A DNA stretch of 64,000 bases from Hymenobacter amundsenii (GTDB lineage: Bacteria; Bacteroidota; Bacteroidia; Cytophagales; Hymenobacteraceae), in NCBI RefSeq assembly GCF_002204745.1, contig NZ_NIRR01000004.1, forward strand, positions 124,001-188,000. The letters are read 5' to 3'. Within the stretch, counting starts at the first letter, position 1; every line of letters starts with the position of its first letter. Below the pieces are notes generated by a model. That model was not told the origin of the DNA and did no database searches. It worked only from the letters and a program-made list of their open reading frames with translations. Shown here piece by piece: positions 44,441 through 53,101 of this stretch. The position numbers and the translations under genes were made by a program.

Positions 44441-45415
44441 CTATTCCTCATGCCCGGCCACGGCTTTTGCTGGAGCGGCTTCCAGTTGCTGAGCCTCCAA
44501 AGCCAAGCGGTGCTGCTCTTTTTCTGAGGGCGTGCGAGGCAGGGCGCTGAGGTCGGGCTGGCCGGCATCAACCCAGGCCGTGTACCAGAAGGCCCCCACC
44601 AGCCGCGTGGCCAGCCGTAGCTGCCGCTCCACCTGCCCATTCAGGCGCTGGTGGTAGGCGCGGGCGAAGTCGCGGGAGTAGGTGCGCACAGTAGCGGTGC
44701 CGCGCTGCTCGAAGCCGTACTTGCGGTCGTCGGCGAACTGCCCGCTTAGCGCCCGCTCGAAGGTCAGCACCGAATCGACGGCGGCATGGGAGCGGGCTAC
44801 GGCGGCCCAAATGGTTTCGGTGGGCCGCTCCAGGTAGGGTGCGGGGCCGGTGAAGAAGTCGTAGCCGCTGCTCAGCAGTTCGGGCAAACGGCTTTCCCAG
44901 AGCGCATGAATGCCGCGCTGCCCGGTAAGCTGGCCGTTGTAATTGTGGGTGGTGTGCAGCGGCACGCAGGCATCGGCAATATAGTGGCCCAAATCGGCCG
45001 AGTGATGCAGAATCCGGTCGGTGTCGTGGGCCTGGAAGGCGGCCGTGAGCTGGCCCTTCATGCGGGCCACCTGCCAGGGTACAATGCCGTGGCGCAGCAG
45101 CGAGTCTTCGCTCAGCAAAGCCACCGCGTCGGGATAGGAGCGGGGCAGCTTGTAAACGGCCGAGTCGCCGTACACGTCCACATCGAGGAAGTGGCGGGGC
45201 GCTTCGCCAGGTACCACCATCCGGCGCGAATCGGGCCGGGTAGCGTTGGTGGTGAGGTAGTCGATGTTGGCCTTATAGAAACCCACCATTTCGGGCGGTA
45301 GCGTAAACACGGCTAGCCGGTTGATCAGTCGGTGCGCGAAGAAGCCCCAGGCGTCGGCGCTGGCAGGTAGAAACACTAGTAGTAGCACGCTCACTGTATA
45401 GCTAATGTGTTTCAT
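44441..45415 (-). CDS. Zinc-dependent phospholipase C / S1-P1 nuclease-like exported protein
   Basis: The 324-residue protein has a signal peptide ending ADA, so the mature chain starts with Trp23 as in this superfamily, where the N-terminal Trp binds zinc. His28 (AHRLINRLA), HFLDVDVYGD, HHSADLGHYIADACVPLHTT and QRGIHALWESRLPE are the zinc-ligand regions. The pattern HYIADA.xPLHTT.N points to phospholipase C or a related nuclease-like enzyme of the Bacteroidetes envelope. The substrate is not proven. Downstream residues are charged and helical. Confidence 0.75.
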   Translation of the reverse strand: MKHISYTVSVLLLVFLPASADAWGFFAHRLINRLAVFTLPPEMVGFYKANIDYLTTNATRPDSRRMVVPGEAPRHFLDVDVYGDSAVYKLPRSYPDAVALLSEDSLLRHGIVPWQVARMKGQLTAAFQAHDTDRILHHSADLGHYIADACVPLHTTHNYNGQLTGQRGIHALWESRLPELLSSGYDFFTGPAPYLERPTETIWAAVARSHAAVDSVLTFERALSGQFADDRKYGFEQRGTATVRTYSRDFARAYHQRLNGQVERQLRLATRLVGAFWYTAWVDAGQPDLSALPRTPSEKEQHRLALEAQQLEAAPAKAVAGHEE

Positions 45416-45483
45416 AACGCATTGATATAATGAATTTTGCTTGTAAGGTTTAATAGCTGAATTATCTACAAGATATACATTGC

Positions 45484-46559
45484 CTACGAACGGCTCAGGA
45501 TTTCCAGCAGCGGGCGGTTTAAGTAAAACTGATAGCGCCCTACCTGCTTGTTTTCCAGCAGCCCCTCGGCAGCCAGTTGCGCCAGGTAGCGGGAAGCTGT
45601 TTTGTAATGAATCCCCGTTTCGCGCCCCATTTGCACCGGCGTGGCCACCGGATGCGCGAATACGAATTCGGCCACTTCCAGTGCACCCGAACCTGCCGGG
45701 TGCGTAGTTGCTGCTTGAATTCCTTCACCTGTTGCATCACGGCAAAAAGCGTGTCCTTGGTTTCTCGGGCCTGCTGCTGAAAACCGGTAATCATAAACAG
45801 GAGAAAGGGTAGCCATTCCGCGTGCTCCGAAACGGCGAGCAACAGCCGGTAATACTCTGCCCGGTTACGGTTGATATAACCGCTGATGAATAGGGTGGGC
45901 TGGGCTAGTAGGTCGGCCTGCACCAACTGCAAAACCATTAGAATCCGCCCCGTGCGACCATTCCCATCCCCAAACGGGTGAATGGCCTCAAACTGATAAT
46001 GGCCAATGGCACAACAAATCAGCGGGTCGAGCTCTTCCGGCGGCTCATTAATGAAGCTTTCCCAGTTGTTTAGTAAGCGCGGAATTTCGCCGGCGCGGGG
46101 CGGAGTAAACACCGGTAAGCCGGTTAACGAATTCACAATGCGGTTGGGTGTACTGCGAAATCCAGTAGACAGATCGGGCAGCAGCCGCTGCTGAATACCT
46201 ACAATCAGCCGGGAGGAAATTGGCAGACTCGGTAACTGGTCCATGCCCCAGCGAATAGCTGCTCCATAGCGAAGCACTTCCTTGTCGGCGTCGCGCCGCT
46301 CGGCCTCCGGGAATAACTCCTGCTGCAAAGCCGACTCAACGGTTGTGTGGATATTTTCGATGCCCGAGCTGGCCACGGCTTCCCGCACGATGGCCGGTGA
46401 TAGAAGCAGCATCGGGTCGGGCATAGCGGCCGAATAGCCTTTTAGTTCTCCTAATTCCGTGCGGGCCTTAACTAGCGTCCGGAGCAAAAATGGGTTGTCC
46501 AACGCAACCGTTGGGGGCAGCAAGGGCAATTCGAACGGATAAGCCGGGTTGAAATGCAT
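45484..46559 (-). pseudogene. Fic family protein with C-terminal winged helix, frameshifted
   Basis: The first 280 residues are an intact Fic (AMP-transferase) protein: inhibitory motif S64-x3-E68-N69 (SSGIEN, class II), then HPFGDGNGRTGR at 194-205 with catalytic His194. After QQLRTRQ, at about 45690-45700, the reading frame is lost. The other frame continues with GALEVAEFVFAHPVATPVQM and ETGIHYKTASRYLAQLAAEG, a winged-helix domain, and ends at 45484. The two parts overlap, so one indel restores a 350-residue protein. It may be a real mutation or a sequence error; the catalytic part is whole either way. Confidence 0.8.
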
Positions 46560-46771
46560 GAACAGTTGAGCGAGGTATGGGACAAATATTGACTAAATGT
46601 ACCATATATAAGCGGACATAGTACAAGTTGTCCTATACCATTTTCCCGGCCGCTGCAACTTTATCAGGCCTAATTCACCAACAGACTACCCACGGTCTGA
46701 GCCCCGAAATAAGCCAGGCCGCCCGCTGCCCGAAGCAACCGGCGGCCTACCTGGTGTGTAATGCATCGAAA

Positions 46772-47371
46772 TTACCTCCGACCCTGGCCCACGAAGCGCA
46801 TGCGGTAGTCGGCATCCACGTCGCCCTTGCTGATGCGGGCGAGCTTGCCCTTGAGCAGCTGCTTTTTCAGGCCTGAAGCGTAGTCGGTGAACAGCACGCC
46901 CTCCAGGTGGTCGTACTCGTGCTGAATTACGCGGGCGGTGAGGCCCGAGAAAGTCTGCTCGTGGAGCTGGCGGTTTTCGTCCTCGTAGCGCAACGTGACA
47001 ACCGGGCGGCGCGACACCCGTTCCCGGATGCCGGGAATGCTCAGGCAGCCTTCCTCAAAAACCCACTCTTCACCGGTTTCGCTGATCAGTTGGGGGTTGA
47101 TAAAGGCCTGTTTCACCGGGGCCGCCGTGGGCTCCTCAATGATGGGGTTGCCGTCTTCGTCCTCATCGAGCATGGGGGCCGAATCGACGACGAATAGGCG
47201 GATGCTCTTGCCAATCTGGGGGGCGGCCAGGCCTACCCCGTGGGCGTGGTACATCGTCTCGAACATATTGGCGATAATGAGTTCGAGTTCGGCAGCCGAG
47301 TAGTCGGCGGGCAGGGGTTTGGCGAGGGTTTTAAGTACCGGGTCGCCGAAGGCAACAATGGGGTAAATCAT
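46772..47371 (-). CDS. def: Peptide deformylase
   Basis: Def removes the formyl group from nascent proteins. The 199-residue protein has all three motifs: GVGLAAPQIG (45-54), EGCLS with metal ligand Cys109, and QHEYDHLEG with His151 and His155 as metal ligands and the catalytic Glu between them. An acidic insertion (DEDEDGNPIIEE, about 70-80) is common in Bacteroidetes. Its start overlaps the stop of ruvX by 4 bases (ATGA), so both genes are coupled. Confidence 0.96.
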   Translation of the reverse strand: MIYPIVAFGDPVLKTLAKPLPADYSAAELELIIANMFETMYHAHGVGLAAPQIGKSIRLFVVDSAPMLDEDEDGNPIIEEPTAAPVKQAFINPQLISETGEEWVFEEGCLSIPGIRERVSRRPVVTLRYEDENRQLHEQTFSGLTARVIQHEYDHLEGVLFTDYASGLKKQLLKGKLARISKGDVDADYRMRFVGQGRR

Positions 47372-47778
47372 CGGGATTCGAGGAAGGATTGCAAAATGAT
47401 GGTGGCCGCCACCTTATCGACGGTGGCCTTGTCGCGGCGGTCTTTTTTGCCCAGCCCGCCCGCCAGCATCGCGGCGTGGGCCATGCGCGAAGTGAACCGC
47501 TCATCGATTTCGTGCACCGGCACGTCGGGAAACTCCTTGCGCAGGCGGCGCAACACGCCTACCACGGCACTGGTGGCATCGGTGGCCTCGTTGCTGAGCG
47601 TGCGGGGCATGCCAATTACGAGGGCCGCCAGGGGCTCCCGCAGGTGGTAGGCCTTCAGGTAAGCCAGCAGGTCCTGGCTGTGAATAGTGTCGAGGGGCGT
47701 GGCAATGAGCTGGAGCGGGTCGGTAACGGCCAGTCCCACGCGCTTATGCCCGTAGTCGATGGCAAGAATACGGCCCAT
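47368..47778 (-). CDS. ruvX: Putative Holliday junction resolvase RuvX (YqgF)
   Basis: RuvX/YqgF is an RNase H-like protein involved in 16S rRNA 5'-end maturation and proposed as a Holliday junction nuclease. Measured from the ATG at 47778 the protein has 136 residues: AIDYGHKRVGLAVTDPL at the N-terminus with the first catalytic Asp, VIGMPRTLSNE, and IDERFTSRMAH near residue 90. The frame opens 21 codons earlier, but MGRILAIDYG is the standard start. It overlaps def by 4 bases. Confidence 0.93.
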   Translation of the reverse strand: MGRILAIDYGHKRVGLAVTDPLQLIATPLDTIHSQDLLAYLKAYHLREPLAALVIGMPRTLSNEATDATSAVVGVLRRLRKEFPDVPVHEIDERFTSRMAHAAMLAGGLGKKDRRDKATVDKVAATIILQSFLESR

Positions 47779-48180
47779 CGCAAAAGAAAGAATAAAGATG
47801 CCGGAGCGACTATGGGCTACCGGGCCCACACTCCGCCCCAAAGATACGACGTACCTGTGGAAAGGCCGGCCGCCCAGGCCAAAGCCAAAGCCCTGCCGTT
47901 GGCCGACAAAACGGCGGGGTTGAACGAATCAGGTGAATCTTTTTAAAATCATATAATGATCTTGTCATCGAATTAGTAATCAGGCTATTCGAACCCCGTC
48001 GAGAACAGTAGTTGGTAAATTATTTTTGGGTTGAATTCATAAAAAATTGCATTGTTATTTGAAAATGGATATACCACTATGTAACCCGGGGGCTTCTTGG
48101 AAAAGTTTTAATAGATTTGGAAACCAAGTATCCCTCTGAATTACTCTTTATCGATTGAACCACTACTCCCTCAGTGCCTT
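47779..48180. other. Gene-free AT-rich region before the S41 protease
   Basis: This is about 400 bases without a coding frame; the part from 47935 to 48165 is clearly AT-rich compared with the rest of the window. It contains TATTTTTG (48021-48028) and TAGATTTG (48112-48119), both TAnnTTTG boxes on the plus strand, which could serve the S41 gene. No tRNA fold, hairpin terminator or repeat pair was found. Confidence 0.5.
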
Positions 48181-49860
48181 ATGACCTCCGGCTCCTTCGA
48201 TTTGCCGCCCGATCAAGTGCCGACGCCCCCGCGGAATACCCGTTGGAGTGTGCGGCAGCCTTGGCTGCTGGGGCTGGTGCTGGCCTGTGGCATCCTGGTA
48301 GGCGCGAATCCGTTCCGGCCCTCCGACCAGAATCCCGACCTCACGGCCCGGGGCTATCTAAAGTTCAAAGAAATTCTCAGCTACGTCGACCGCGATTACG
48401 TGGATTCGGTGAACGCCGAGGAGCTGTCGGATTACGCCATTACCCGGATGTTGGAGCGCCTCGACCCGCACTCGGTATTCATTCCGGCCAAGCAGCAGCG
48501 GGAGGCGTCTTCGTTCCTGCAAAGCGACTACGATGGTATCGGGGTTGAGTTCAACATGTTCCGCGACACCGTAACGGTAGTAGCCCCCCTTAGCGAGGGC
48601 CCGGCCGAACAAGCTGGCCTGGAGCCCGGCGACCGGATTCTGAGCGTAGATGGCCAACCCGTTTCGGGTGTGCATTACACCACCCAGGACTTGTTTGGCA
48701 AGCTGCGCGGCCCCCGTGGCAGCCGGGTCCAGCTGAAGGTGCTGCGCCGGGGCCTGCCCCGCCCCATCATGGTGCCCGTCACGCGCAACCGCATCCCTAA
48801 TTCATCAGTCGAGGTGGCTTACATGGTGGATAACCAGACGGGTTACCTCAAAATCAGCCGCTTCGCCAGCGGCACCTACGACGAGTTCAAGACCGCGCTC
48901 GGCGACCTGCGCCGTCAGGGCCTCACCCGCCTCGTACTCGACTTGCGGGGCAACCCCGGCGGCTACCTCGACCGGGCTACTAAAATTGCCGATGAGTTCA
49001 TCGGAGGTACCAAGAAGCTCGTGTATACCGAGGGTAAAGGCGACCAGTACGACACTCAGACGTATTCGCGGGTGGCTGGCGAGTTTGAGGAAGGCACACT
49101 GGTAGTGCTCGTGGACGAAGGCAGCGCCTCGGCCGCCGAAGTGCTGGCCGGAGCCCTCCAGGACCACGACCGGGCCCTGGTGGTGGGCCGTCGCACGTTC
49201 GGTAAGGGCCTTGTGCAGCAACCCATTGCCCTGCACGACGGCTCCGAGCTGCGCCTCACCATTGCTCGCTACTACACGCCTTCGGGCCGCAGCATCCAGA
49301 AATCGTACGGCCACGGCCTGGCCGAGTACCAGAAAGACCTCCAGAACCGGGGCCGCAACGGCGAGTACTTCCACGCCGATAGCATTCACTTCGCCGATTC
49401 GCTGCGCTACCGCACGGCCCACGGCCGCATCGTGTACGGCGGCGGCGGCATCATGCCCGACCTGTTCGTGAGCCGCGATACGTCGGCGCAGTCGGGCTAC
49501 TACTTGCGCCTGCAAGGCCTGAACTTGGTGCGTGAATTCGGCCTCAGCTACTTCCAGGACCACAAAGCCGACCTCGAAAGCATGCGCTTCGAGCAGTTCA
49601 ACCAGGATTTCCGCATCAGCGACACCCAGTTGCAGCAGCTAGTCAACCGGGCGGCCCAGAATGGGTTGCCAGCCGATGCGGCCGGCCTGCGCCGCTGTGC
49701 CCCGCTGCTGCGCACCCAGCTCAAGGCCCTGATTGCCCGCAATGCCTATGGCAAGCAGGCTTACTTCCAAGTGCTAAGCCAGGGCGACGCGGAAATGCAG
49801 CAGGCTCTAAGCGCCATCCGCGAGCCTAACACGGCGTTGCTCGGCCTGTTGGGGCAGTAA
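48181..49860 (+). CDS. S41 family C-terminal processing protease (CtpA/Prc-like)
   Basis: The 559-residue protein has an N-terminal membrane or signal segment (about 25-45, PWLLGLVLACGILVGANPF), a PDZ domain (about 110-210, GIGVEFNMFRDTVTVVAPLS and DRILSVDGQPVSGV) and an S41 domain. The catalytic Ser317 lies in DEGSASAAE and Lys342 in TFGKG, the 25-residue spacing known for CtpA/Prc. These enzymes trim C-termini of envelope proteins. The C-terminal helical tail is long, as in other Bacteroidetes members. Start is ATG 48181. Confidence 0.93.
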   Translation: MTSGSFDLPPDQVPTPPRNTRWSVRQPWLLGLVLACGILVGANPFRPSDQNPDLTARGYLKFKEILSYVDRDYVDSVNAEELSDYAITRMLERLDPHSVFIPAKQQREASSFLQSDYDGIGVEFNMFRDTVTVVAPLSEGPAEQAGLEPGDRILSVDGQPVSGVHYTTQDLFGKLRGPRGSRVQLKVLRRGLPRPIMVPVTRNRIPNSSVEVAYMVDNQTGYLKISRFASGTYDEFKTALGDLRRQGLTRLVLDLRGNPGGYLDRATKIADEFIGGTKKLVYTEGKGDQYDTQTYSRVAGEFEEGTLVVLVDEGSASAAEVLAGALQDHDRALVVGRRTFGKGLVQQPIALHDGSELRLTIARYYTPSGRSIQKSYGHGLAEYQKDLQNRGRNGEYFHADSIHFADSLRYRTAHGRIVYGGGGIMPDLFVSRDTSAQSGYYLRLQGLNLVREFGLSYFQDHKADLESMRFEQFNQDFRISDTQLQQLVNRAAQNGLPADAAGLRRCAPLLRTQLKALIARNAYGKQAYFQVLSQGDAEMQQALSAIREPNTALLGLLGQ

Positions 49861-49913
49861 TATTGCCGGGAAAGGCAACGATAGGGACTTCCGCGAAAGC
49901 AGGTCGTAAGATT

Positions 49914-49999
49914 GTAGCGCGAAGCTTTAGTTTCGCTCATCGTTGGACATCATCGGTTGGCAATCAGCAACGTAGCGCGAAGCTGGAGCTTTGCGCTAC
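49914..49999. repeat. GTAGCGCGAAGC palindromic repeat pair
   Basis: GTAGCGCGAAGC occurs at 49914 and again at 49972. The second copy forms a 28-base hairpin (49972-49999) whose arms GTAGCGCGAAGCT and AGCTTTGCGCTAC differ at one position. It lies between convergent S41 and transglutaminase-like genes. Confidence 0.7.
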
Positions 50000-50038
50000 A
50001 GCTTTTCTTGCTTCCTACAATGCTTTAACCTGACCCGC

Positions 50039-51010
50039 TTAGGGTTTGTCCTGGAAGCGGAAGGTGTGCTTGATGCCGGTCAGTGGCTGGCCGTCGGCTT
50101 CGGCGTAGGGGTAGATGAAGTAGTTGAGGGCGGTGGCCTGCTGGCGCGGAGCTAGCACCAGGTCGCGGCCCCGGCTGAATTCGAGGCGGTTTTCGTCGTG
50201 AGCCCCGAAGAAGTAGTTGCGGCGGGCGGGGTTTTTGGCGGCCTCGGAGGCATCGACGGGCACCCAGCCGGTTTCGGGCGTGAAGAACTCGGCCCAGCAG
50301 TGGTAACCCTTCACTTCGGCCGCGCCCCGCTCGGGGGGCAGCGGGAAGCCGATGCTGAAGCGGGCCGGAATGCCCAGGGCCCGGCAGTAGCCGATGAACA
50401 CGGCGTGGAAGTCGGTGCAGTTGCCGCGACGGGCGTCGCAGGCGTAGTAGATGTCGCCCCGGCCCCAGCCTTGGCCGGTTTTGTCGTACGTGACGGTGCT
50501 GACGACGTGCTCGTAGATGGCACGGGCCTTTTCGAGGTCGGTTTTTGCCCCGGCTTTCGTCACGACTTCCGTGGCCCAGAGGCGGATTTTGGGGTCGAGG
50601 GGTACGAGGTTGTCGGGGGCCAGCCAGCGGCTCAGGTTGGGGTCGGCTTTTTCGCGGGCCGGGCGCTGGCCGGTAGCCAGGGTAGGCGTGAGGTGCTCCT
50701 GGCGGGTGGCTTCGAGGTTCATCTTCACCTGAAAACCCTGCAATTGCGCGCCCGTGGCCCGCAGGTGCAGGATGCGGTTGCCGTATTCGCCCGTCTGGAT
50801 GTCGTAGGGCACGGGGGCCGTAACCTGCAGCGCACGTACCTGCTGCGACTTATCGTCGTGGGGTACGGGCAGCCACAGGTCTACGGCCTTGGTACCGGCC
50901 GGGGAAGCGGGCACGGTGGCCGTATACTCGAAGGTGAATGTGCGGGTGCGCGGAGTTGGTGCCGAATCGGGCGCAAACAGCGTGAGGAGAGGAAGCAGAA
51001 ACGACAGCAT
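50039..51010 (-). CDS. Transglutaminase-like domain protein, exported
   Basis: The 323-residue protein starts with a hydrophobic signal (MLSFLLPLLTLFAPDSAP), then a beta-sandwich of about 110 residues (EYTATVPASPAGTKAVDLWL) and a transglutaminase-like core with the papain-type triad: Cys198 in ARRGNCTDFHAVF, His237 in GYHCWAEFF and Asp253 in VPVDASE. Such proteins are probably cysteine proteases or cross-linkers of the envelope rather than true transglutaminases. A TACCTTTG box 5 bases before the ATG suggests a leaderless mRNA. Confidence 0.88.
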   Translation of the reverse strand: MLSFLLPLLTLFAPDSAPTPRTRTFTFEYTATVPASPAGTKAVDLWLPVPHDDKSQQVRALQVTAPVPYDIQTGEYGNRILHLRATGAQLQGFQVKMNLEATRQEHLTPTLATGQRPAREKADPNLSRWLAPDNLVPLDPKIRLWATEVVTKAGAKTDLEKARAIYEHVVSTVTYDKTGQGWGRGDIYYACDARRGNCTDFHAVFIGYCRALGIPARFSIGFPLPPERGAAEVKGYHCWAEFFTPETGWVPVDASEAAKNPARRNYFFGAHDENRLEFSRGRDLVLAPRQQATALNYFIYPYAEADGQPLTGIKHTFRFQDKP

Positions 51011-51014
51011 AAGG

Positions 51015-51022
51015 CAAAGGTA
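51015..51022 (-). promoter_or_regulatory. Bacteroidetes -7 box almost touching the transglutaminase-like gene
   Basis: The minus strand reads TACCTTTG ending 5 bases before the ATG at 51010. Transcription would start at or next to the A of ATG, giving a leaderless message, unless translation starts at a later ATG. Confidence 0.45.
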
Positions 51023-51060
51023 CCGGGTAATTGGCGGGGAGTAGTGTATGGTAAACAGGG

Positions 51061-51092
51061 AACCTCATTCAGAGCGTAGCGAAGAATGAGGT
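51061..51092. repeat. Small inverted repeat before hmgA
   Basis: AACCTCATTC (51061-51070) is mirrored by GAATGAGGTT (51083-51092) around AGAGCGTAGCGA, in the divergent gap between the transglutaminase-like gene and hmgA. Confidence 0.5.
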
Positions 51093-51203
51093 TCTTCTTC
51101 TAACAACCAGCAGCCAACAACCCAAAAACGCCCCACTCAGAAACTTTGTACCTTCACCACCCGGCATTCCCGCTTGTTTCCCACCCGAAATTCCTACCCC
51201 GAT

Positions 51204-52409
51204 ATGCCCTTTTATCAACGCTTAGGTCAGATTCCGCGCAAGCGGCATACCCAGTTCCGGCAACCCGACGGCTCGCTCTACCACGAGCAGCTGGTGGGCA
51301 CGCTGGGCTTCCACGGGGTGTCGTCGCTGCTCTACCACCGCCACGCGCCCACCGAGATTCGCAAAGTGGGGGCGGCCAAACCCTTCGGCCCCAAGCTACT
51401 CAAAGACCGGCCGTTGGCCCCGGCCCACCTGCGCACGCTGGCCCAGACCAGCACCGGCGGCGACTACCTCGAAGCCCGCCAGACGTTGCTCGGCAACGCT
51501 GACGTGACGATGAGCGTCTGCAACCCCACCGAGCGGCGCATGGACTACTATTATAAGAACGCGCTGGCCGACGAGGTGATTTTCGTGCACGAGGGCCGGG
51601 GCGAGCTGTGGAGCCAGCTGGGCAAGCTGGCCTTCGAACCCGGCGACTACATCGTAATTCCGCGCACCATCATCCACCAGCTGCACTTCGAGGACGGGCC
51701 GGTGCGGCTGCTCATCATCGAGTCGTTTAGCCCCGTCGAAACCTGCCGGCGCTACCGCAATCACTTCGGGCAGCTGCTGGAGCACGCGCCCTACTGCGAG
51801 CGGGACTTCCGCGGCCCTTCGGAACTGATTGAAGGCGACGTGCGGGAGTCGGGCGAGTACGAGGTGCGGGTGCAGAAGGACGGGCTGCTGCACTCGTTGG
51901 TGTATGGTAACTCGCCGTTCGACGTGGTGGGCTGGGACGGCTACTTCTATCCCTACGCCACCAGCATCCACGATTTCGAGCCCATTACCGGCCGCATTCA
52001 CCAGCCGCCGCCCGTACACCAGCAATTCGAGGGCAAAAACTTCGTCATCTGCTCCTTCGTGCCGAGGTTGTTTGATTATCACCCGCTGGCTATTCCGGCG
52101 CCCTACAACCACTCCAACGTCGATTCCGACGAAGTGCTGTACTACGTGGCGGGCAACTTTATGTCGCGGCGAGGCGTGGACCTGGCCTCGTTCACCTGGC
52201 ATCCCAGCGGCATTCCGCACGGGCCGCACCCCGGTACCGTGGAGGCGAGCATCGGCAAGAAGGAAACCCACGAGCTGGCCGTGATGCTCGACACCTTCCG
52301 GCCCCTCTACCTCACTGAAGCCGCCTTGGCCTACGAGGACGAGAAGTACCCCTACAGTTGGCAGCCCGAAGCCCATAACCCGGCCCGAGCCGCCGACATG
52401 ATGGATTAG
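51204..52409 (+). CDS. hmgA: Homogentisate 1,2-dioxygenase
   Basis: HmgA is the iron-dependent ring-cleaving enzyme of tyrosine and phenylalanine catabolism, forming maleylacetoacetate. Translated from the ATG at 51204 the protein has 401 residues: FYQRLGQIPRKRHTQFRQPD, NADEVIFVHEGRGELW-type cupin sequence, DVVGWDGYFYPYATSIHDFE, and SGIPHGPHPGTVEAS, the histidine and glutamate region for iron. The frame opens 10 codons earlier; MPFYQRLG is the standard N-terminus. The other pathway genes are not in the window. Confidence 0.93.
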   Translation: MPFYQRLGQIPRKRHTQFRQPDGSLYHEQLVGTLGFHGVSSLLYHRHAPTEIRKVGAAKPFGPKLLKDRPLAPAHLRTLAQTSTGGDYLEARQTLLGNADVTMSVCNPTERRMDYYYKNALADEVIFVHEGRGELWSQLGKLAFEPGDYIVIPRTIIHQLHFEDGPVRLLIIESFSPVETCRRYRNHFGQLLEHAPYCERDFRGPSELIEGDVRESGEYEVRVQKDGLLHSLVYGNSPFDVVGWDGYFYPYATSIHDFEPITGRIHQPPPVHQQFEGKNFVICSFVPRLFDYHPLAIPAPYNHSNVDSDEVLYYVAGNFMSRRGVDLASFTWHPSGIPHGPHPGTVEASIGKKETHELAVMLDTFRPLYLTEAALAYEDEKYPYSWQPEAHNPARAADMMD

Positions 52410-52415
52410 CGGTGG

Positions 52416-52509
52416 ATGAGTGACTCGGTGAATGAGTAGGTTTTTCCTTCCCTGTGGTATAACTCTTCCATCGAAGTGGATGAACTCACTCATTCACCGA
52501 GTCACTCAT
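52416..52509. repeat. GAGTGACTCGGTGAATGAGT-type inverted repeat
   Basis: A 22-base arm at 52416-52437 is mirrored exactly at 52488-52509 around a 50-base loop. Sequences of the same style (GAGTGACT...TCACC...AGTCAC) lie at 33459-33479 and around 62950-63043. Confidence 0.7.
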
Positions 52510-52563
52510 TCACCGATCCGGCCGGGCACGATTTTCGTAGGTGCCAGACAAAATCCTAACTCC

Positions 52564-53094
52564 ATGAAAAAACTCCTGTTTCTTGCGCCGCTGCTCGTGG
52601 CCGCATTGCTGCTGGGCAGCTGCAAAAAAATCGATAAGCTGCTCACCTTTTACATCGAAGACTCCCAGTCGGTAAAAATCTCCGGGGGCTTTCCCCTCGG
52701 CCAGGTGGTGCCGCTGACGCCCGTGAGCGTGACGACCCGCTCGGAGGAGAAGTTCAAAAACGAGAACACCAACGCCAACCTGGTGAAGGATGTGAAACTC
52801 GACCGGCTGACGCTGACCATCAGCGACCCTAACTCCGAGAACTTCGACTTCCTGCAAAGCATCAATATTTACATCAGCACCAACCAGAGCAACAAGATTC
52901 TGCTGGCCTCGCAGGACAATGTACCCACCGGCGTCAATACTATTCAGCTGACCCCGACCACCCAGAAGCTGGACATTTACGTGAAAGCCAGCAGCTACAC
53001 GCTGTCCACGGAAGCCAAAATCCGCAAGCCCATCAGCCGCGACATCACCATCCGCACCGACTCGCGCTTTAAAGTAACCGCCGACCCGCTGTAG
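52564..53094 (+). CDS. Hypothetical lipoprotein
   Basis: Starting at the ATG at 52564 the protein has 176 residues. A lipoprotein signal (MKKLLFLAPLLVAALLLGSC) places the lipidated Cys at residue 20. The rest is beta-rich with DVKLDRLTLTISDPNSENFD and INIYISTNQSNKILLAS, without a family I recognise. It should be anchored at the inner or outer membrane facing the periplasm. The gene is followed by the 35-bp hairpin. Nothing around it suggests a role; hmgA upstream is probably unrelated. Confidence 0.65.
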   Translation: MKKLLFLAPLLVAALLLGSCKKIDKLLTFYIEDSQSVKISGGFPLGQVVPLTPVSVTTRSEEKFKNENTNANLVKDVKLDRLTLTISDPNSENFDFLQSINIYISTNQSNKILLASQDNVPTGVNTIQLTPTTQKLDIYVKASSYTLSTEAKIRKPISRDITIRTDSRFKVTADPL

Positions 53095-53101
53095 AATTCG
53101 C

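Noticed and set aside
45690..45700. Programmed ribosomal frameshift in the Fic gene
   Set aside because: No slippery heptamer or downstream knot is visible at the junction; a mutation or a sequence error is more likely.
47935..48165. An RNA gene in the AT-rich block
   Set aside because: No tRNA-like fold, no hairpin with T-run and no recognisable ncRNA motif could be seen by eye.
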